A stretch of 64,000 nucleotides of DNA from Brachionus plicatilis (taxonomy: Eukaryota; Rotifera; Eurotatoria; Ploima; Brachionidae): NCBI GenBank assembly GCA_010279815.1, contig QEOQ01000546.1:46593-110592 (forward strand), given 5' to 3'. Positions 21,603-33,039 of this stretch are shown here, piece after piece. Each line of letters opens with the position of its first letter. The first letter of the stretch is position 1. Position numbers and translations under genes: made by a program. The notes beneath the pieces were generated by a model. The model did no database searches and was not told the DNA's origin. It saw nothing but the letters and a program-made list of their open reading frames with translations.

Positions 21603-23924
21603 CTAGTCATCGTTTTTACTTAATGATTCATCTAAAAAACTTTTAGAATTGAAAGATCTACTTGAGTATTTGGAGGTAGAAATTAAATCAGACTGATTTA
21701 TTTTACTTAATAATCTACTATGAACATCAGGATCATCCACACCCAATTCACTGTCATCTTCAAACTCATTTGAATAGCTCTTTGATTCCACACTTGATCT
21801 AGTTGCGGCAGATTCTCTTCGTTTTGCTTTTAGATTCGAAGTTAAAAAATTACTAGTCGATGTGGCCGACTGTTTCGAGGATGTCAAAGACGATTCCAAA
21901 GATGAATTGAAATCATTTTCATACTTTTTTTCAGTAAAAATATTCTTATAAGGATTCGATTTTTCCGAATCATCTTTGTTAATGTTAGAATCATCCGAAT
22001 ATTCTTTGTTTATGGCATCGTACACATAAGTACTTCCAAATTGTACCATTTTTGTTTGACCATTAATGTTCAATTGTTCCAAATTTGTATTCAAATGGTT
22101 CATGGTATCATAAGTACTATCCATTTCAACTCGGTTCAACAGCGAGTAATTTCCATTTGATTTGCCAGTCTTTGGCAAGCTGGTATTCGAATTGTTAAAG
22201 TCATTTTTGGAATCATTTGGAAGAATTCTAGATCCATCCACTGATCTAGCCATTGATGAATTAATATTATCTATATTTTTTTTGACTTGATCCAACATTT
22301 TACCATGCTCTTCCTCAATTTGCTGAATTTTATTAGCCCTGCTGGCCAGCACTCTTAGACGATGAGCGTTCGTCAGACCATACCTGAGCGGCTTTTTGGC
22401 TTTCTTTTTAACTTCTAAATTATCAGGGCCTTTGACCGGTACTTCATCATATTCAGTCTGACTCTGGCTAGGTGCCTTGTTGATCTTGGGCTGCAATTTT
22501 GGCTGAGATAGTCTCTCTACTGTTTCCAGGAAGCGCTCTCTACTGTTAATTGTTTTTCGAGTAACTGTTGGTTTTTGATTAGGTGGTTTTCTGCTGAATT
22601 CATTCCGCACATTTTTTTTTTGGGCTGACTTGTAATGATTAGGCTTTTCGGAAATAAATTTTTGCTCACTTGATCCCTCAATGATATTTTTAAGCGAACT
22701 TATTTCCTCAAAAAGACACTTCAATAAAGGCATTTGGTCCAAGTTAAACTTTTGATTGCCAATCTGAGCTTTTGGTCTGCTAGTTTTATATTCAATTATG
22801 TCATCAACTATACTTTCTTCTTCACGACTAGAACCGCTTTCTTCAATTTTTTCTTCAGTCTCTACCGCATTTTTTAAGTACTCTATTCTCTCTTTGACAT
22901 ATTTTTTCTCCTCGATTATTTGATTTACTTGGCTCCTAAAATCTTCCCCTTTGTTTGTGTTATAGTGCAAAGGTGGTGGACAATAGTGGTCAAAAGCAAA
23001 GTCGTCCTGTTTGACAGTGAAGTCTTTGGCAACTGGCTTATGGTCAATTTTTCGTCTTGGTTCTGGCGATTGAGTAAATTTGTCTCTTTTTTCAGTCTTC
23101 AGTTCACTAATTTGAATTTGGGCATCCTTGTAATCAAGCTGGACAGTTTGAACAATGGCGTTTTCATTAGTCTTGACAGTATTGGTGGTCGATTCAGTGG
23201 TCTTTGGATGTGGATGATAAATTTGAACATTTTTACCTATTTGGTCTGTCTGTTTTTGTTCACTGTTTGATTTATTTTTTGGTGGCAATTTTTGCTGCTC
23301 TTTCTTCCGCACTGCTTCTGTAGTTCGATCAATATGAGGAAGTAGAGTTGTTCCAAAGCTTGTCAATCTTATGGCAAATGACAAATGGCCCAGAGTTTCG
23401 CCCATTAAATTTTTTACATCCATAACTCCGTGATTCATTTTTATGCTCGGAGTGACCGAATTTTTGCCCAAAACTTCTGTTTCCTCGTGAATTTCGTCAA
23501 TTAATTTGTATAGAGGAACACTGACGGTGCCGATCAGCTTATGAGGTTCAAGAAAAGTATCTAGTATCATTAAATACAATGGAGTGTGTCTAAGATGCGA
23601 TCTAAGTGTGTCCAAATCGGCTCGGAATAGACAAGACTTTCCCTTTGAAAAAATGTAGCGACCATTTGTATCCAACAGGTCGGTAAAACAGGGAAATTTT
23701 TCAATTTGGTGAATTGGTTCTGTTATTTGAAGCCTGCTTTTGAGTTCCTTGGCTTCATATTCGTCGATTAGATTTATGGCAATGGCTGGATAGTCGAGGA
23801 GACGGAATGCTACACATGGAAAAAGACAAGATACTGCCGGACTGGCATTCGAGTCATCATTATTTCGTAAATTGTCAAATTTTAAAAAATTTATGACCAC
23901 TTCCAATGATAGTAAAGAATCCAT
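21603..23924 (-). CDS. MAP10: Microtubule-associated protein 10 homolog
   Basis: Single-exon gene of 773 codons; human MAP10 is also intronless. The N-terminal 200 residues carry the family hallmarks in order: CLFPCVAFRLLDYP, FSKGKSCLF, LRHTPLYLMILD, LIGTVSVPL and, after GVMDVKNLMGE, the GHLSFAIRLTSFG strand. Further on are PPPLHY (about residue 315) and PLRYGLTNAHRLRVL (about 510), both like vertebrate MAP10. The C-terminal third is Ser/Asn/Asp-rich and probably disordered. MAP10 binds and stabilises microtubules during cytokinesis in vertebrates; the same role here is inferred. ATG at 23924 was chosen because the conserved domain begins within 15 residues of it. It is head-to-head with the NRAMP gene, 1.8 kb away. 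Confidence 0.88.
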   Translation of the reverse strand: MDSLLSLEVVINFLKFDNLRNNDDSNASPAVSCLFPCVAFRLLDYPAIAINLIDEYEAKELKSRLQITEPIHQIEKFPCFTDLLDTNGRYIFSKGKSCLFRADLDTLRSHLRHTPLYLMILDTFLEPHKLIGTVSVPLYKLIDEIHEETEVLGKNSVTPSIKMNHGVMDVKNLMGETLGHLSFAIRLTSFGTTLLPHIDRTTEAVRKKEQQKLPPKNKSNSEQKQTDQIGKNVQIYHPHPKTTESTTNTVKTNENAIVQTVQLDYKDAQIQISELKTEKRDKFTQSPEPRRKIDHKPVAKDFTVKQDDFAFDHYCPPPLHYNTNKGEDFRSQVNQIIEEKKYVKERIEYLKNAVETEEKIEESGSSREEESIVDDIIEYKTSRPKAQIGNQKFNLDQMPLLKCLFEEISSLKNIIEGSSEQKFISEKPNHYKSAQKKNVRNEFSRKPPNQKPTVTRKTINSRERFLETVERLSQPKLQPKINKAPSQSQTEYDEVPVKGPDNLEVKKKAKKPLRYGLTNAHRLRVLASRANKIQQIEEEHGKMLDQVKKNIDNINSSMARSVDGSRILPNDSKNDFNNSNTSLPKTGKSNGNYSLLNRVEMDSTYDTMNHLNTNLEQLNINGQTKMVQFGSTYVYDAINKEYSDDSNINKDDSEKSNPYKNIFTEKKYENDFNSSLESSLTSSKQSATSTSNFLTSNLKAKRRESAATRSSVESKSYSNEFEDDSELGVDDPDVHSRLLSKINQSDLISTSKYSSRSFNSKSFLDESLSKNDD

Positions 23925-25714
23925 CTAGGCATAAAATCAGATTCTAGCAAAAATTTTATCAAAATGTTTTAAATATCATTTGGTCCTCGACCGGGGTTTT
24001 TCCTATTACTATAGCAACAAAAAAAATTTAATATATTTATATTATTTGTCTTAAAAATTTTATTCAAACTTTTTTTTTAGTATTGATTTATCTTTATTTT
24101 TTCAAATTTTTTGATAAGTCAAATTTTTGAAGAAAAATATTTGACTATTAACCAGAATTTAAAAAAAGGTCAAAAGAAAAGTTAAATAAATTTCTATTAG
24201 GTATTGTGAATTTTTGAGCAAAAAAACTGATTAGAAAAGAAAAAATTTGAAAATGATTTTTTTTTAATTCAAAACTGTTGCATTCAATTTATCACCTTAT
24301 TCGGATCTCTGCAAAGTAACTTATAAATAAAAAAGGGAAGGTATTTTTCTAATTTAACTATTATTAACTTTGGTAATTTGCTTAATTTACGTGAAAAATG
24401 GTAAAAATTAAAAGTCAAAAAAGATTTTTTATTTCTTTATTATTTCCTTTCTTTATCCTTTATGATTATATTCTCGTACAGAGAGCAAAAACATAAAAGT
24501 TAAAAAAAACCTCCATATTAAACCAGCTTAATAATAGTCTTCAGATATTAGAGATTAGATATTTTATATATTTATAAATTTTAAAAGCAACATTTTAAAA
24601 GCTAAATCTTCAAAGAGACAATTTAAAAATTATTTTTGAATATTTTCAAATAAATCAATATTCTTATTGAGCTTTTTTAATTCAAAATTTAGAAGAAAAC
24701 TTTTTAGATTATAAAAAAACTTACTATTTAAAAATAATTTAATATTTTGTAATTTTTGCATCTAATTTTGCAACGAGATATTAATTATATTAAACATTTT
24801 AAAAAAGACATTTAAAAATTTAAATCATAAAAGATGAATACTTTAAAAGAAAATGTTTAGTATATTTTCTTTAAGTTTTTCAGAGTTTATTTTTATCTAA
24901 AATATTTTTGGTGATAACTAACAAAAAAACTTAAAAATTTTTAAAGTTACTACTTAATTTTTAATTCAAAATGACTCTCGAAATTACTTCGATTTTACAT
25001 TGTAGATTTTTGAACAGACAAAACAGTAAAAAATGTAAAACCTAACTTAGTATCCAACAATTTAAAATTTAATCAAATTTAAAATTTTTTTATGCTAATT
25101 TGATGTTATTTATTAAATATTTAATCTTATTTTTATTAATTAATCTGAAAGAGCCATTCAGTACCATTTTAAATGTTCAAATTAAAGTTTAATTTAATTT
25201 TTAATAAATATCATGGAATTAATGAAATTTAAATTTTCAACAAAAACTTAACAATTTAAATTCTGAACTTAAAAAATAGTTTTTTTTCAATTAAGTAAAA
25301 TTTTCATTCCAAAAGAATCATTCTTTTTAGGCTAAACCACAAATTAATGAACAAACATGTCTTGTATTTTCAAAAACCACTACTATATCAAAATGAATTA
25401 GACCATAAATTAAGGGTTTATTAAATCTAAAAATATTAATATAGCAGGTATTTTTTTAACAATCCCTAAATAATTCAAACAGGATAGTTTATTTAATTTT
25501 TAATTTTGAGGTATGAACAAACTATTTATAAAATCAAGTGAATGTGATAGTTTGTTTTATTTGGAACGAAATTCTCTTATAACAAGTTTAATACATGAAT
25601 TTTCAAATAAAAAAAAATTTAGAATAATTTCATAATTATGGAGATATTTTAATATTAGATACTGTGAAAAAGACTTCCAAATAGATAAGCTGATCTAAGA
25701 TTAATTTTTAAATA
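23925..25714. other. Divergent intergenic region between MAP10 and NRAMP
   Basis: 1.8 kb of very AT-rich DNA with no gene. An AGATAAG motif (about 25683-25689) lies some 25 bp before the NRAMP start codon and could be a GATA-factor site; this is a motif match only. Confidence 0.4.
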
Positions 25715-27605
25715 ATGGAGGAAGAAGAGATATATACTGAAGAGTCTCCCCTTTTGATGACAGGGAACAAAAATTCCATTAATCACGATTCAGTTTTTGT
25801 GTCAGACTTGAATACAAATTCAACATCCGCACTGTTTTCAAGAAATGTCACCATTTCTACAAACTCGGACCGTTCAGACCAAGTATTTTTGCTTTATTTT
25901 CATTAAAAAAAATACTATTGTTTGAAAAAATGAAGTCTTTTTTGCTGAAAATTAAAAAATTGTGGAAATATACTGGACCAGGTTTGCTAATAAGTGTAGC
26001 ATTTCTAGATCCCGGTAATTTGGATACAGACCTTCAATCAGGAGCGATCGCAGGCTATAAGGTAAAAATAATAAGAAAAAAATCATGTCAATTAAATTAA
26101 AAAAAAAGCTTCTATGGGTGCTAATGTACAGTACTTTAGCTGGATATTTACTTCAATTGCTTTCTGTGCGTCTTGGCACGGTCACTGAATTGCACTTAGC
26201 TGAAATATGTGCTAGAGAATACGGAATTTTGACCAGGTATTTTTTATGGATCATGATCGAGATATCAATAATAGCTAGTGATATTCAGCAAGTAATAGGC
26301 TCAGCTTTGGCACTCAATATTCTTTCAAATCAAAAGTAAAATAAAAAATTTTGAATAAAAAAAGAAAATATTTATTAAAATTAAGAATTGATTTTTGGAT
26401 AGCTGTGCTGATTACTGGTGCAGACGTGTTTGTGTTTTTGCTACTGGAAAGTAAAGGCATTAGGGTTTTGGAGGCAATATTCGCCATTTTGATATCAATT
26501 ATGGGATTTTCTTTTTTCTATATGGTAAAATAAAATAAATTAAGAAAAAATTTATTAAAGTTTGAATTATTTTTATTTTTAAAAGTTTATTAGAGCTAAT
26601 CCAGACAAAGTCGAAATTATAAAAGGAATCGCTTATCCATGGTGCGAAAATTGCTCTGGCCTTGAATTAAAACAACTGGTTGGAATTATAGGCTCAATTG
26701 TAATGCCACATAACCTTTTTTTCCACAGCGCTCTGGTACTGTCGCGCAATTTTGAGCGAACAAGTGAACCAGCGGTCAAAGAGGCCAACAAATACTTCGC
26801 TATTGAATCAGCCATGGCTCTTTTTGTATCTTTTGTCCTAAATTTATTCATAACCAGTGTCTCTGCCAAATCATTTTATAAGACCGAAAGTGACAATATT
26901 ACCCTTTTTAATTCGGACAAGTTTATTTATCAAGAATATGGCATAGCAATGAAAATTATTTGGGCTATTGGACTCTTGTCTGCTGGTCAATGTTCAACGA
27001 TTACCGGAACATATGCTGGACAATTTATAATGGAGGTATTTGAGAAAAAAAAATTAAAAAAAATTTTTTAATTTTTTCATCAAAAGGGTCTAACAAAAAT
27101 TAATCTTTCTAAGTGGAAGAGAATTATAGTGACCAGATTAATTTCAATACTTCCTTGTATAGTCATTTGCTTTTTTACCATAGACTCTATTGTTTATTTA
27201 AATTTTTGGTGCAATATAATCAAGGCAATTCAGATACCATTTGCTTTGTTGCCAATTCTTCATTTTACGTCAAGTAGACGAATAATGGGAGCATTTAGAA
27301 ATAATTTTTTTCTCAAGCTTGTATGCTATTTAATCACGTTTGGCGTGTTATTTGTTAATGTTTATTTCATAACTGATATGATTGTAAAATAAAAAACAAA
27401 AAAGTTGAAAATAGAAATAAAATAGGCTTTTTTTAGATGATCAAAAATAACAAGATTTGGTCGTATGTGTTAGGAACGTCGCTTGTTATTTATATATTTT
27501 TTGTAATTTTTTTTGTGAGTATTTTCTAATAATTTTTTTTCAATGAAAATTAAACAGTTTTATTTAAGTTTCTTGGAGTTAATAACATCTACCGAATTAA
27601 AGTAA
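25715..27605 (+). CDS. NRAMP divalent metal transporter (SLC11 family)
   Basis: Exons: 25715-25882, 25936-26061, 26109-26335, 26386-26524, 26586-27035, 27087-27383, 27437-27514, 27558-27605. All phases agree, giving 510 residues; introns are 43-61 bp. The protein is a proton-coupled importer of iron, manganese and other divalent metals. TM1 holds the metal-binding DPGN (residues 81-84) and TM6 holds MPHN (260-263), both invariant in the family. An acidic cytosolic N-terminus ([13 protein letters not shown]) has a possible dileucine sorting signal. Exon 8 (FYLSFLELI) aligns with the end of vertebrate DMT1, and an AATAAA follows at 27614. Membrane site (plasma or endosomal) cannot be told. An alternative last exon may exist at 27664. 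Confidence 0.92.
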
Positions 27606-27663
27606 AAGCAAAAAATAAATTTTTAAATAATTTTATTTAAAATTTAAATTCAATTGTTAATAG

Positions 27664-27939
27664 TTATTTTTTCGGCGCATTTTTTGCCAACACAATGCGT
27701 ATGAAATAGATGAATTGCTGCATAGGAATCCAATTTATCGTAGACCAGAGCGGCGAAGACAGATTTCAAATCGTGATGAATACATTATATCGCACAGTGT
27801 ACCAGTAAGTGCCAATCTATTGCATCCATCGTCTGTTTTGTCTCAAAGCTCCACTTCGCATTCACCGCGTCATTTGTCATCTAATCAAATTTTAAAAAAG
27901 TTTTCCAGTTCTTCAGACAATGCTCCACCATTCGTTTGA
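27664..27939 (+). CDS. Candidate alternative last exon of the NRAMP gene
   Basis: A 91-codon frame opens right after an acceptor-like TTAATAG and ends in TGA at 27939, with AATAAA at 27966. It is in phase with exon 7 of the transporter (ending 27514) but not with exon 8, so the two would be mutually exclusive ends. The tail is basic and Ser-rich (NPIYRRPERRRQI, SSVLSQSSTSHSP), as expected for a cytosolic sorting tail. It could instead be an exon of a separate transcript. Confidence 0.5.
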   Translation, partial: LFFRRIFCQHNAYEIDELLHRNPIYRRPERRRQISNRDEYIISHSVPVSANLLHPSSVLSQSSTSHSPRHLSSNQILKKFSSSSDNAPPFV

Positions 27940-27971
27940 TATGCTAATACAATTATTTATTCTTTAATAAA

Positions 27972-30900
27972 ATGTAAAAAATTTTTTAAAAAAATTCAGA
28001 ACAAAAATTTAAAAAAAAACTTTTAGTTTTGGACCATAATGGAATAAAAAATAGTCCTTTTCCAGCTATTAATTTAAAATAAATATTTTAAAAATTGTCC
28101 CATTTGTTCACTCTGAATTTGTTTTTTTCAATGAATGTAGATAATTAAAAGAATTAAGTAAAAAAAATTACAATTAAATTAAATAATAGAGCAATATCTG
28201 AGTCCATCAAAAAGAGTTTTTTATCTTTTCTTATTTTGATTCGATTTGTTCTTAAAACTTTCTGGATTGAATAAGATAAATTAATTCTGTAAATGTAATC
28301 GAATTGTCAAAATCTTAGACTAAAGTCTACAAAACTTTATAAAAAAGGTGATTAACTCTTTTTTTTATCTAAAACTATTTAAATTAAAAATTTGCATCAC
28401 TAAAAATACAGAACCAAAAATATTTATTTAAGTTTTCTAACAAATTCAATTCACAGGAGAGCAATGACACATTCTTTTTACGTAAAATTGTTAAAATAAA
28501 ATTACGTAAATTATCGTAAAATTACTAGAATGGAAGTGCAACCAAAAAAGGACAAAAAGATGGCATTTTGGCAAATTGAAGTTTGAGATTAAAATCAAAA
28601 TTTCTAAATATAAAATGAAATATTTTTTTTAAATGTTGAGAAAAATTTACTTGACATGTTATGTCAAGTTTTTTATTTTTTTATAAGCCTTTTTATTGAA
28701 CGTTAATAGTTTTAAATTATTTAATTGATTTTAATAAAAAAATTTTAAAGACATAAAAAATTAATATTTTAAATTTAAAATTTGTTTAAGGGGAAAAATA
28801 AAATATTATACTTTGAATGAATGCATTTAAAAGTTACGAATTTGAATTTCTGAATTAACTTAACCTGAATTATTCAAATTTTAATCTTAATTTAATGATT
28901 TGATTGATAAAAAGTTTGTTGTTTGATAATGCATTTCGCAGAACGAATTATAGACTTAAACAAGAAAAGTATTTTAAATTTGAATTTTTGTTTTTGTTCT
29001 TTGATCTAAAATTCACAATGCTTCTTCCTTATCAATCTTACTTGTCAAGTCTAAAAAATTTTTCTTAATAAACAAACTATTTTTATTGAAATCCTTTTTT
29101 ATTAACTGTAGATTGATTTTTTTATAACTTTTAAAATATTGAGACACTTTTTGTTAATGAAATTATTAATATTAAAGTGAAGATAGATTTGAAATATTTT
29201 TAAAAATAAAACGTTATCAAATTTTTGAAAGAAATTTAAAAACTTGATTTCTTGTGAATTTTTAGTTAAATCTATTATTGACATTAGGATTCAAAATTTT
29301 CCACTTAGTAAATTCAGTATAAAAAGTTAGTAATTGATTTTTAGTTAAAATTTTTTTAAAACTCTAATTTTTGTTTATCAATAAAATATAAAGATAATTT
29401 TTTTCAAATTAATTTTTGGAGATTTAATTTTCCGAATAGTACAAACATCATAATAATTCTAATTTTAATGATAATTAAGTAGCTGAACAAGAAAAAATGA
29501 AAATAAATTAAAAAATTGTATTCAAAGATTCTCCAAAATCATTCTTATGTCTCTATTCTAGAAAAAAGTTACCATAAAAAATTTAAATTTAATTTGCAAA
29601 ATAATTTTAAAATCAAAAATTATTAAAAATTTATTTTATTTTTCATTTTTCAATGCAAACTAAAAGAAGTTAATTTTGAGTGTACTCAAAAGTTTAATCA
29701 AAATAGATATTTAGATACTCATTCTTCAGAATTTAGATTTTGTGAAATTCGGTACAAAAGAACACTTCAAACTGTTAAAGTAAAACAAGTATTGAACAGA
29801 TGAAAGCGTTTATTCTCAAAAATACAAAAAAAATTTATTCAAATAAAAACAAATATTATACAAGAGCTTGATGACTAATTCTTAATTAAAATTTTTCAAA
29901 AATTTAAACTAAATGTTGTTTTTAATCTTTTTCATTTATCTTAGGTAGAATAATTCAAAAAGTGTTCAATAAAATATTAAATATTTTTTTTCTCTTGAAA
30001 GAAATCATTGATTAATTTTTTATAAATAATATTTTGAAAATAAAGCAAATCAAAAAAAAAATGTCCCTAAAAATGGTAGGAATGTGAGGATTAGATCCAG
30101 CAAAAATTATCTTTCATAAAATTTCTTTAGTTAAACAAAATTTAAGTCATTAAAAAAATCATTTTTAATCCAAAAATTGTGTACCTTTTTTCAGATAAAA
30201 TCTTTAATATTAAGATAATAAATCTTTTCTTTATGATACACATGAACAAAGAGAAGAATTATAGGACTCAAAATGCAGGAATGATATTTTTGGAATTTAA
30301 AAAGTAATTGCCATTTTTAATCTGTTTATAAAAAATTCAAGTCTTTTAAAAAGAAGAATGCAAGGAAATATGTTTTGGCTTTATTTGCATCTAATGTAGA
30401 GGTTCAAAAAATTTTCTAGAAGAAGTTCGAGGATGCTAAAATTAGTGCTTTTGTTGAGAGTTTGAAAAATAATTTTCAGTTTAATATTTTATTTGTAAAG
30501 AAAAAAGACAAGAAAAGAATTAATTTGAAATTTAAAGGAAAAATTGTATTCTTTTTATTAAGCAGATTTCATAAGAAATTGACTCAAACATATCAGTGAT
30601 TTTTTCTTTACTTTTAAATAAACCAAGTTTATTTATTTTGACTTAATTTTATCACTTTGATTACAATCAAATCTTTTATTCTAAAATAATTTGAATTCAA
30701 TTTTAATTTTTGCTAAATATAGAAATGAAACGATGCCAAATTTTAGAAAATAATTAAAACTCGATTTTTTTCTTTCTTTTTAATCACGATACTTTCGATA
30801 GAAAAGCTAAACTAATTTTTATCCAAGACTAGTTTAATTTTTCTCTCTCTTTTTTCATGAACATTTCATCAAAATTTTGCTTAATTTCAACATAAATTTT

Positions 30901-31047
30901 CTTTCAATAGTGAATTTATTATTATTTTTGAGTTGAATTTAGTTTATATAAATGATTTATATACAAAAGCAGAAACATAAAATTTGCCAACTCTCAAACT
31001 AAATAGTAAAATAAAGAATTGAAGCAACAGTTTTTTTTTATTCAATT
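27972..31047. other. AT-rich intergenic DNA, no gene seen
   Basis: About 3 kb with no supported coding region. A small perfect hairpin (ACTTGACAT, 28649-28657 with 28661-28669) and repeated ACGTAAA motifs near 28480-28525 are the only patterns noticed. The open frame at 29102-29284 is low-complexity. Confidence 0.5.
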
Positions 31048-31107
31048 TTGATTTTTTGTTGTTCACTTTTCAGAAACACGAGTCTATCAGCGCTCGCACG
31101 CAATTTG

Positions 31108-31656
31108 ATGTCTTTTCTTTGCAAATTGGCTTTCTATCCATCGATTTATTATGGAATTGCTCTAGAGTACTTGGGACTGAGAAAATGGTACACTCGCATT
31201 GACGAGAACTGCATTCTGGGAGCTTTGCCAATGAAGCGCAATTATCTAGACATCATACGTAATGAAAAAATAAGCGCAGTTCTAACCCTCAATCAGGACC
31301 ATGAGCTCAAATGGAGTGTGTCAAAGGCCGAGTGGGAAAACCACGGAGTCGACTTCCTACAAGTCTCAATCAATGATTTTACCGGTGTTGCCAATTTGGA
31401 CCAAATTAAACAAAGTCTTTCTTTTATTTCAAAGCACAAAAGCAAGAATCAGTGTGTTTATGTGCACTGCAAGGCTGGTCGGTATCGTAGTGCTCTCATA
31501 GTCGCCTGCTACCTCATACTGCACAAGAATATGAACCCGTCAGAAGCGGTTGAACACCTCAAAAAAATTCGACCCAATGTCATTTTGGAAAAAGAGCGCC
31601 AACTGCTTGCTCTGAATAAATATTTCAACTATTTAAATAAAAAACTAGAAAAATAA
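31108..31656 (+). CDS. PTPMT1: PTPMT1-like mitochondrial phosphatase
   Basis: 182 residues, one exon. In vertebrates this dual-specificity phosphatase dephosphorylates phosphatidylglycerophosphate in the mitochondrial matrix during cardiolipin synthesis. Family marks: FYPSIYYGI near the N-terminus, WYTRIDENCILGALP (residues 27-41), the general-acid loop NDFTG (D90) and the P-loop HCKAGRYR (C121, R127). The P-loop has Tyr where the human enzyme has Ser, a mild change outside the catalytic Cys and Arg. The start at 31108 is chosen because it matches the length of the human N-terminus; the frame stays open upstream, but an acceptor-like TTTTCAG lies 36 bp before the ATG, so the upstream part is probably intron or trans-splice site. 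Confidence 0.92.
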   Translation: MSFLCKLAFYPSIYYGIALEYLGLRKWYTRIDENCILGALPMKRNYLDIIRNEKISAVLTLNQDHELKWSVSKAEWENHGVDFLQVSINDFTGVANLDQIKQSLSFISKHKSKNQCVYVHCKAGRYRSALIVACYLILHKNMNPSEAVEHLKKIRPNVILEKERQLLALNKYFNYLNKKLEK

Positions 31657-31752
31657 ATTGGAAATAAAAAAAAAAGTTTTTACTAAATTATCGAGTTTGT
31701 TGCTAAGCTTGGCTTAAAATTCACTTGAAATGGTTTTATAATTTTCTAGTCA
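31652..31752 (+). promoter_or_regulatory. Candidate intercistronic region with trans-splice acceptor
   Basis: AATAAA overlaps the PTPMT1 stop (31652-31657) and recurs at 31663-31668. A U-rich stretch and the acceptor TTTTCTAG (31742-31749) follow, only three bases before the next ATG. That order is what trans-spliced operons show between cistrons. An ordinary 5'-UTR intron of the second gene is the alternative. Confidence 0.45.
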
Positions 31753-32838
31753 ATGGACATATCGGTGTATCTAAACGACATAAATTCGGTCAAAAAATAC
31801 CTTTCACTTATTGATGAGGATAAAAAATTGAATAACTATTTGCAGCAGTTGGATTGTGCTAACAAGTCAGAATTCTTCGCTTCGGAACACTTTTCGGAAC
31901 TGGTTCAGTGCAAGTACAATTTGAGCATGGATGACATAAAGACAAAATTTAAATTCAAATTAAACCAGTCTGTTAATGAAACTTTGGAGAGGTTAAACAA
32001 TTTCATGTTAGTTTTTGTGACATTTTTCTTTTGATTTTTTATTTTTTTTACACAAATTTAAATTTTATGCTCAAAAATTAAATTAAAAATCAGCTCTTGT
32101 TTTCCAATTTAAACTAGGGCTTGGAACTTTTTAATTTAAATGTAAAATTTAGAAGACAATTTTTATTAAAAAAATTTAATTTTCCTTTTTAAAAAAATCT
32201 GAATCTTTATTTATCATTTATTGTAAAAAATTTTAAATTCAAATTTTTGATCATATTTGAAAATTTCGTTAAGTTTTTTAATTTGAAACCAGAGTTGTTT
32301 AAAAGTTATAAAATAAGGTCTTTTTTTAAATAAAAGTCTTGGACTTTATTAGAGACTTGTGACTTTTAAACAACTCTTTTTAAAATCAACTTTTATTTTT
32401 TATTTTAAGATTAATTCTAAAAAATTTTTTTTATTTGAAAAAAATTTTTTTTAGAGCCGCCATAGAGTCACATTTAAATTCAATGACGAGACAACACGAA
32501 CTGGCTTTAGATTCAAATCAAACCAAAGTACTTGATTCAATGCAACGAATAAACAAAATATTTTGGCAAAGGTAACTTTTGATTAACAAATAAGTTAGTC
32601 CAGATTTGATTACATAATTCAAAATAAAAAGTCTATACGAAATAAAGAAAGAAATAAAATACGAAAATTTGATTAGAACTTTAAATGGCAAAAAACTCAA
32701 CAATTCGGTTAACAAATGGCTTAGGGTCGAATTTTTACATTTACAAAGTAAGTTTGGAATTTTTCTTAATTTAAGGATTAAAATAACCTTTTTAATTAAG
32801 CCCAAATAGAAATATGTCGTTGTTTCACGACCAAATAG
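31753..32838 (+). CDS. Unidentified 174-residue protein, four exons
   Basis: Exons: 31753-32006, 32455-32571, 32632-32747 and 32801-32838; phases 2, 2, 1 fit and the sum is 174 codons plus stop. AATAAA follows at 32851. The product is mostly helical and charged: MDISVYLNDINSVKKYLSL at the start, a middle with ERLNNFIAAIESHLNSM and SMQRINKIFWQR, and a basic end. It reads like a small coiled-coil subunit of a larger complex, but I do not recognise the family. Intron 1 (448 bp) contains an 87-bp foldback repeat (32291-32377). It lies 96 bp after PTPMT1 on the same strand and may be co-transcribed with it. Confidence 0.7.
32291..32377. repeat. Foldback MITE-like repeat in intron
   Basis: AGAGTTGTTTAAAAGT (32291-32306) is exactly inverted at 32362-32377, with further partial pairing inside. 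The same arm sequence recurs at 55673-55688, directly beside the left Gypsy LTR. Confidence 0.65.
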
Positions 32839-33039
32839 TTTATTTTACCAATAAAAATTTAAGTAAAACCCCTAATTTTTGTTAATTATTTTTCTTTCTT
32901 TTTATACACAAACTAAGATATGATAATCTTAGTTATAAATCTAAAAAAAATTCAATCAAAATTAGTTAACTTTTAATAAAAACTTCAATAATTCAGTAGA
33001 AAAATATTAATCTAGATAGATAGAAAGTAGCTTGTCAAA

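Noticed and set aside
22920..23270. 116-codon plus-strand frame
   Set aside because: Antisense shadow of the MAP10 coding region.
31301..31501. 66-codon frame inside PTPMT1
   Set aside because: Alternative-frame shadow of the phosphatase.
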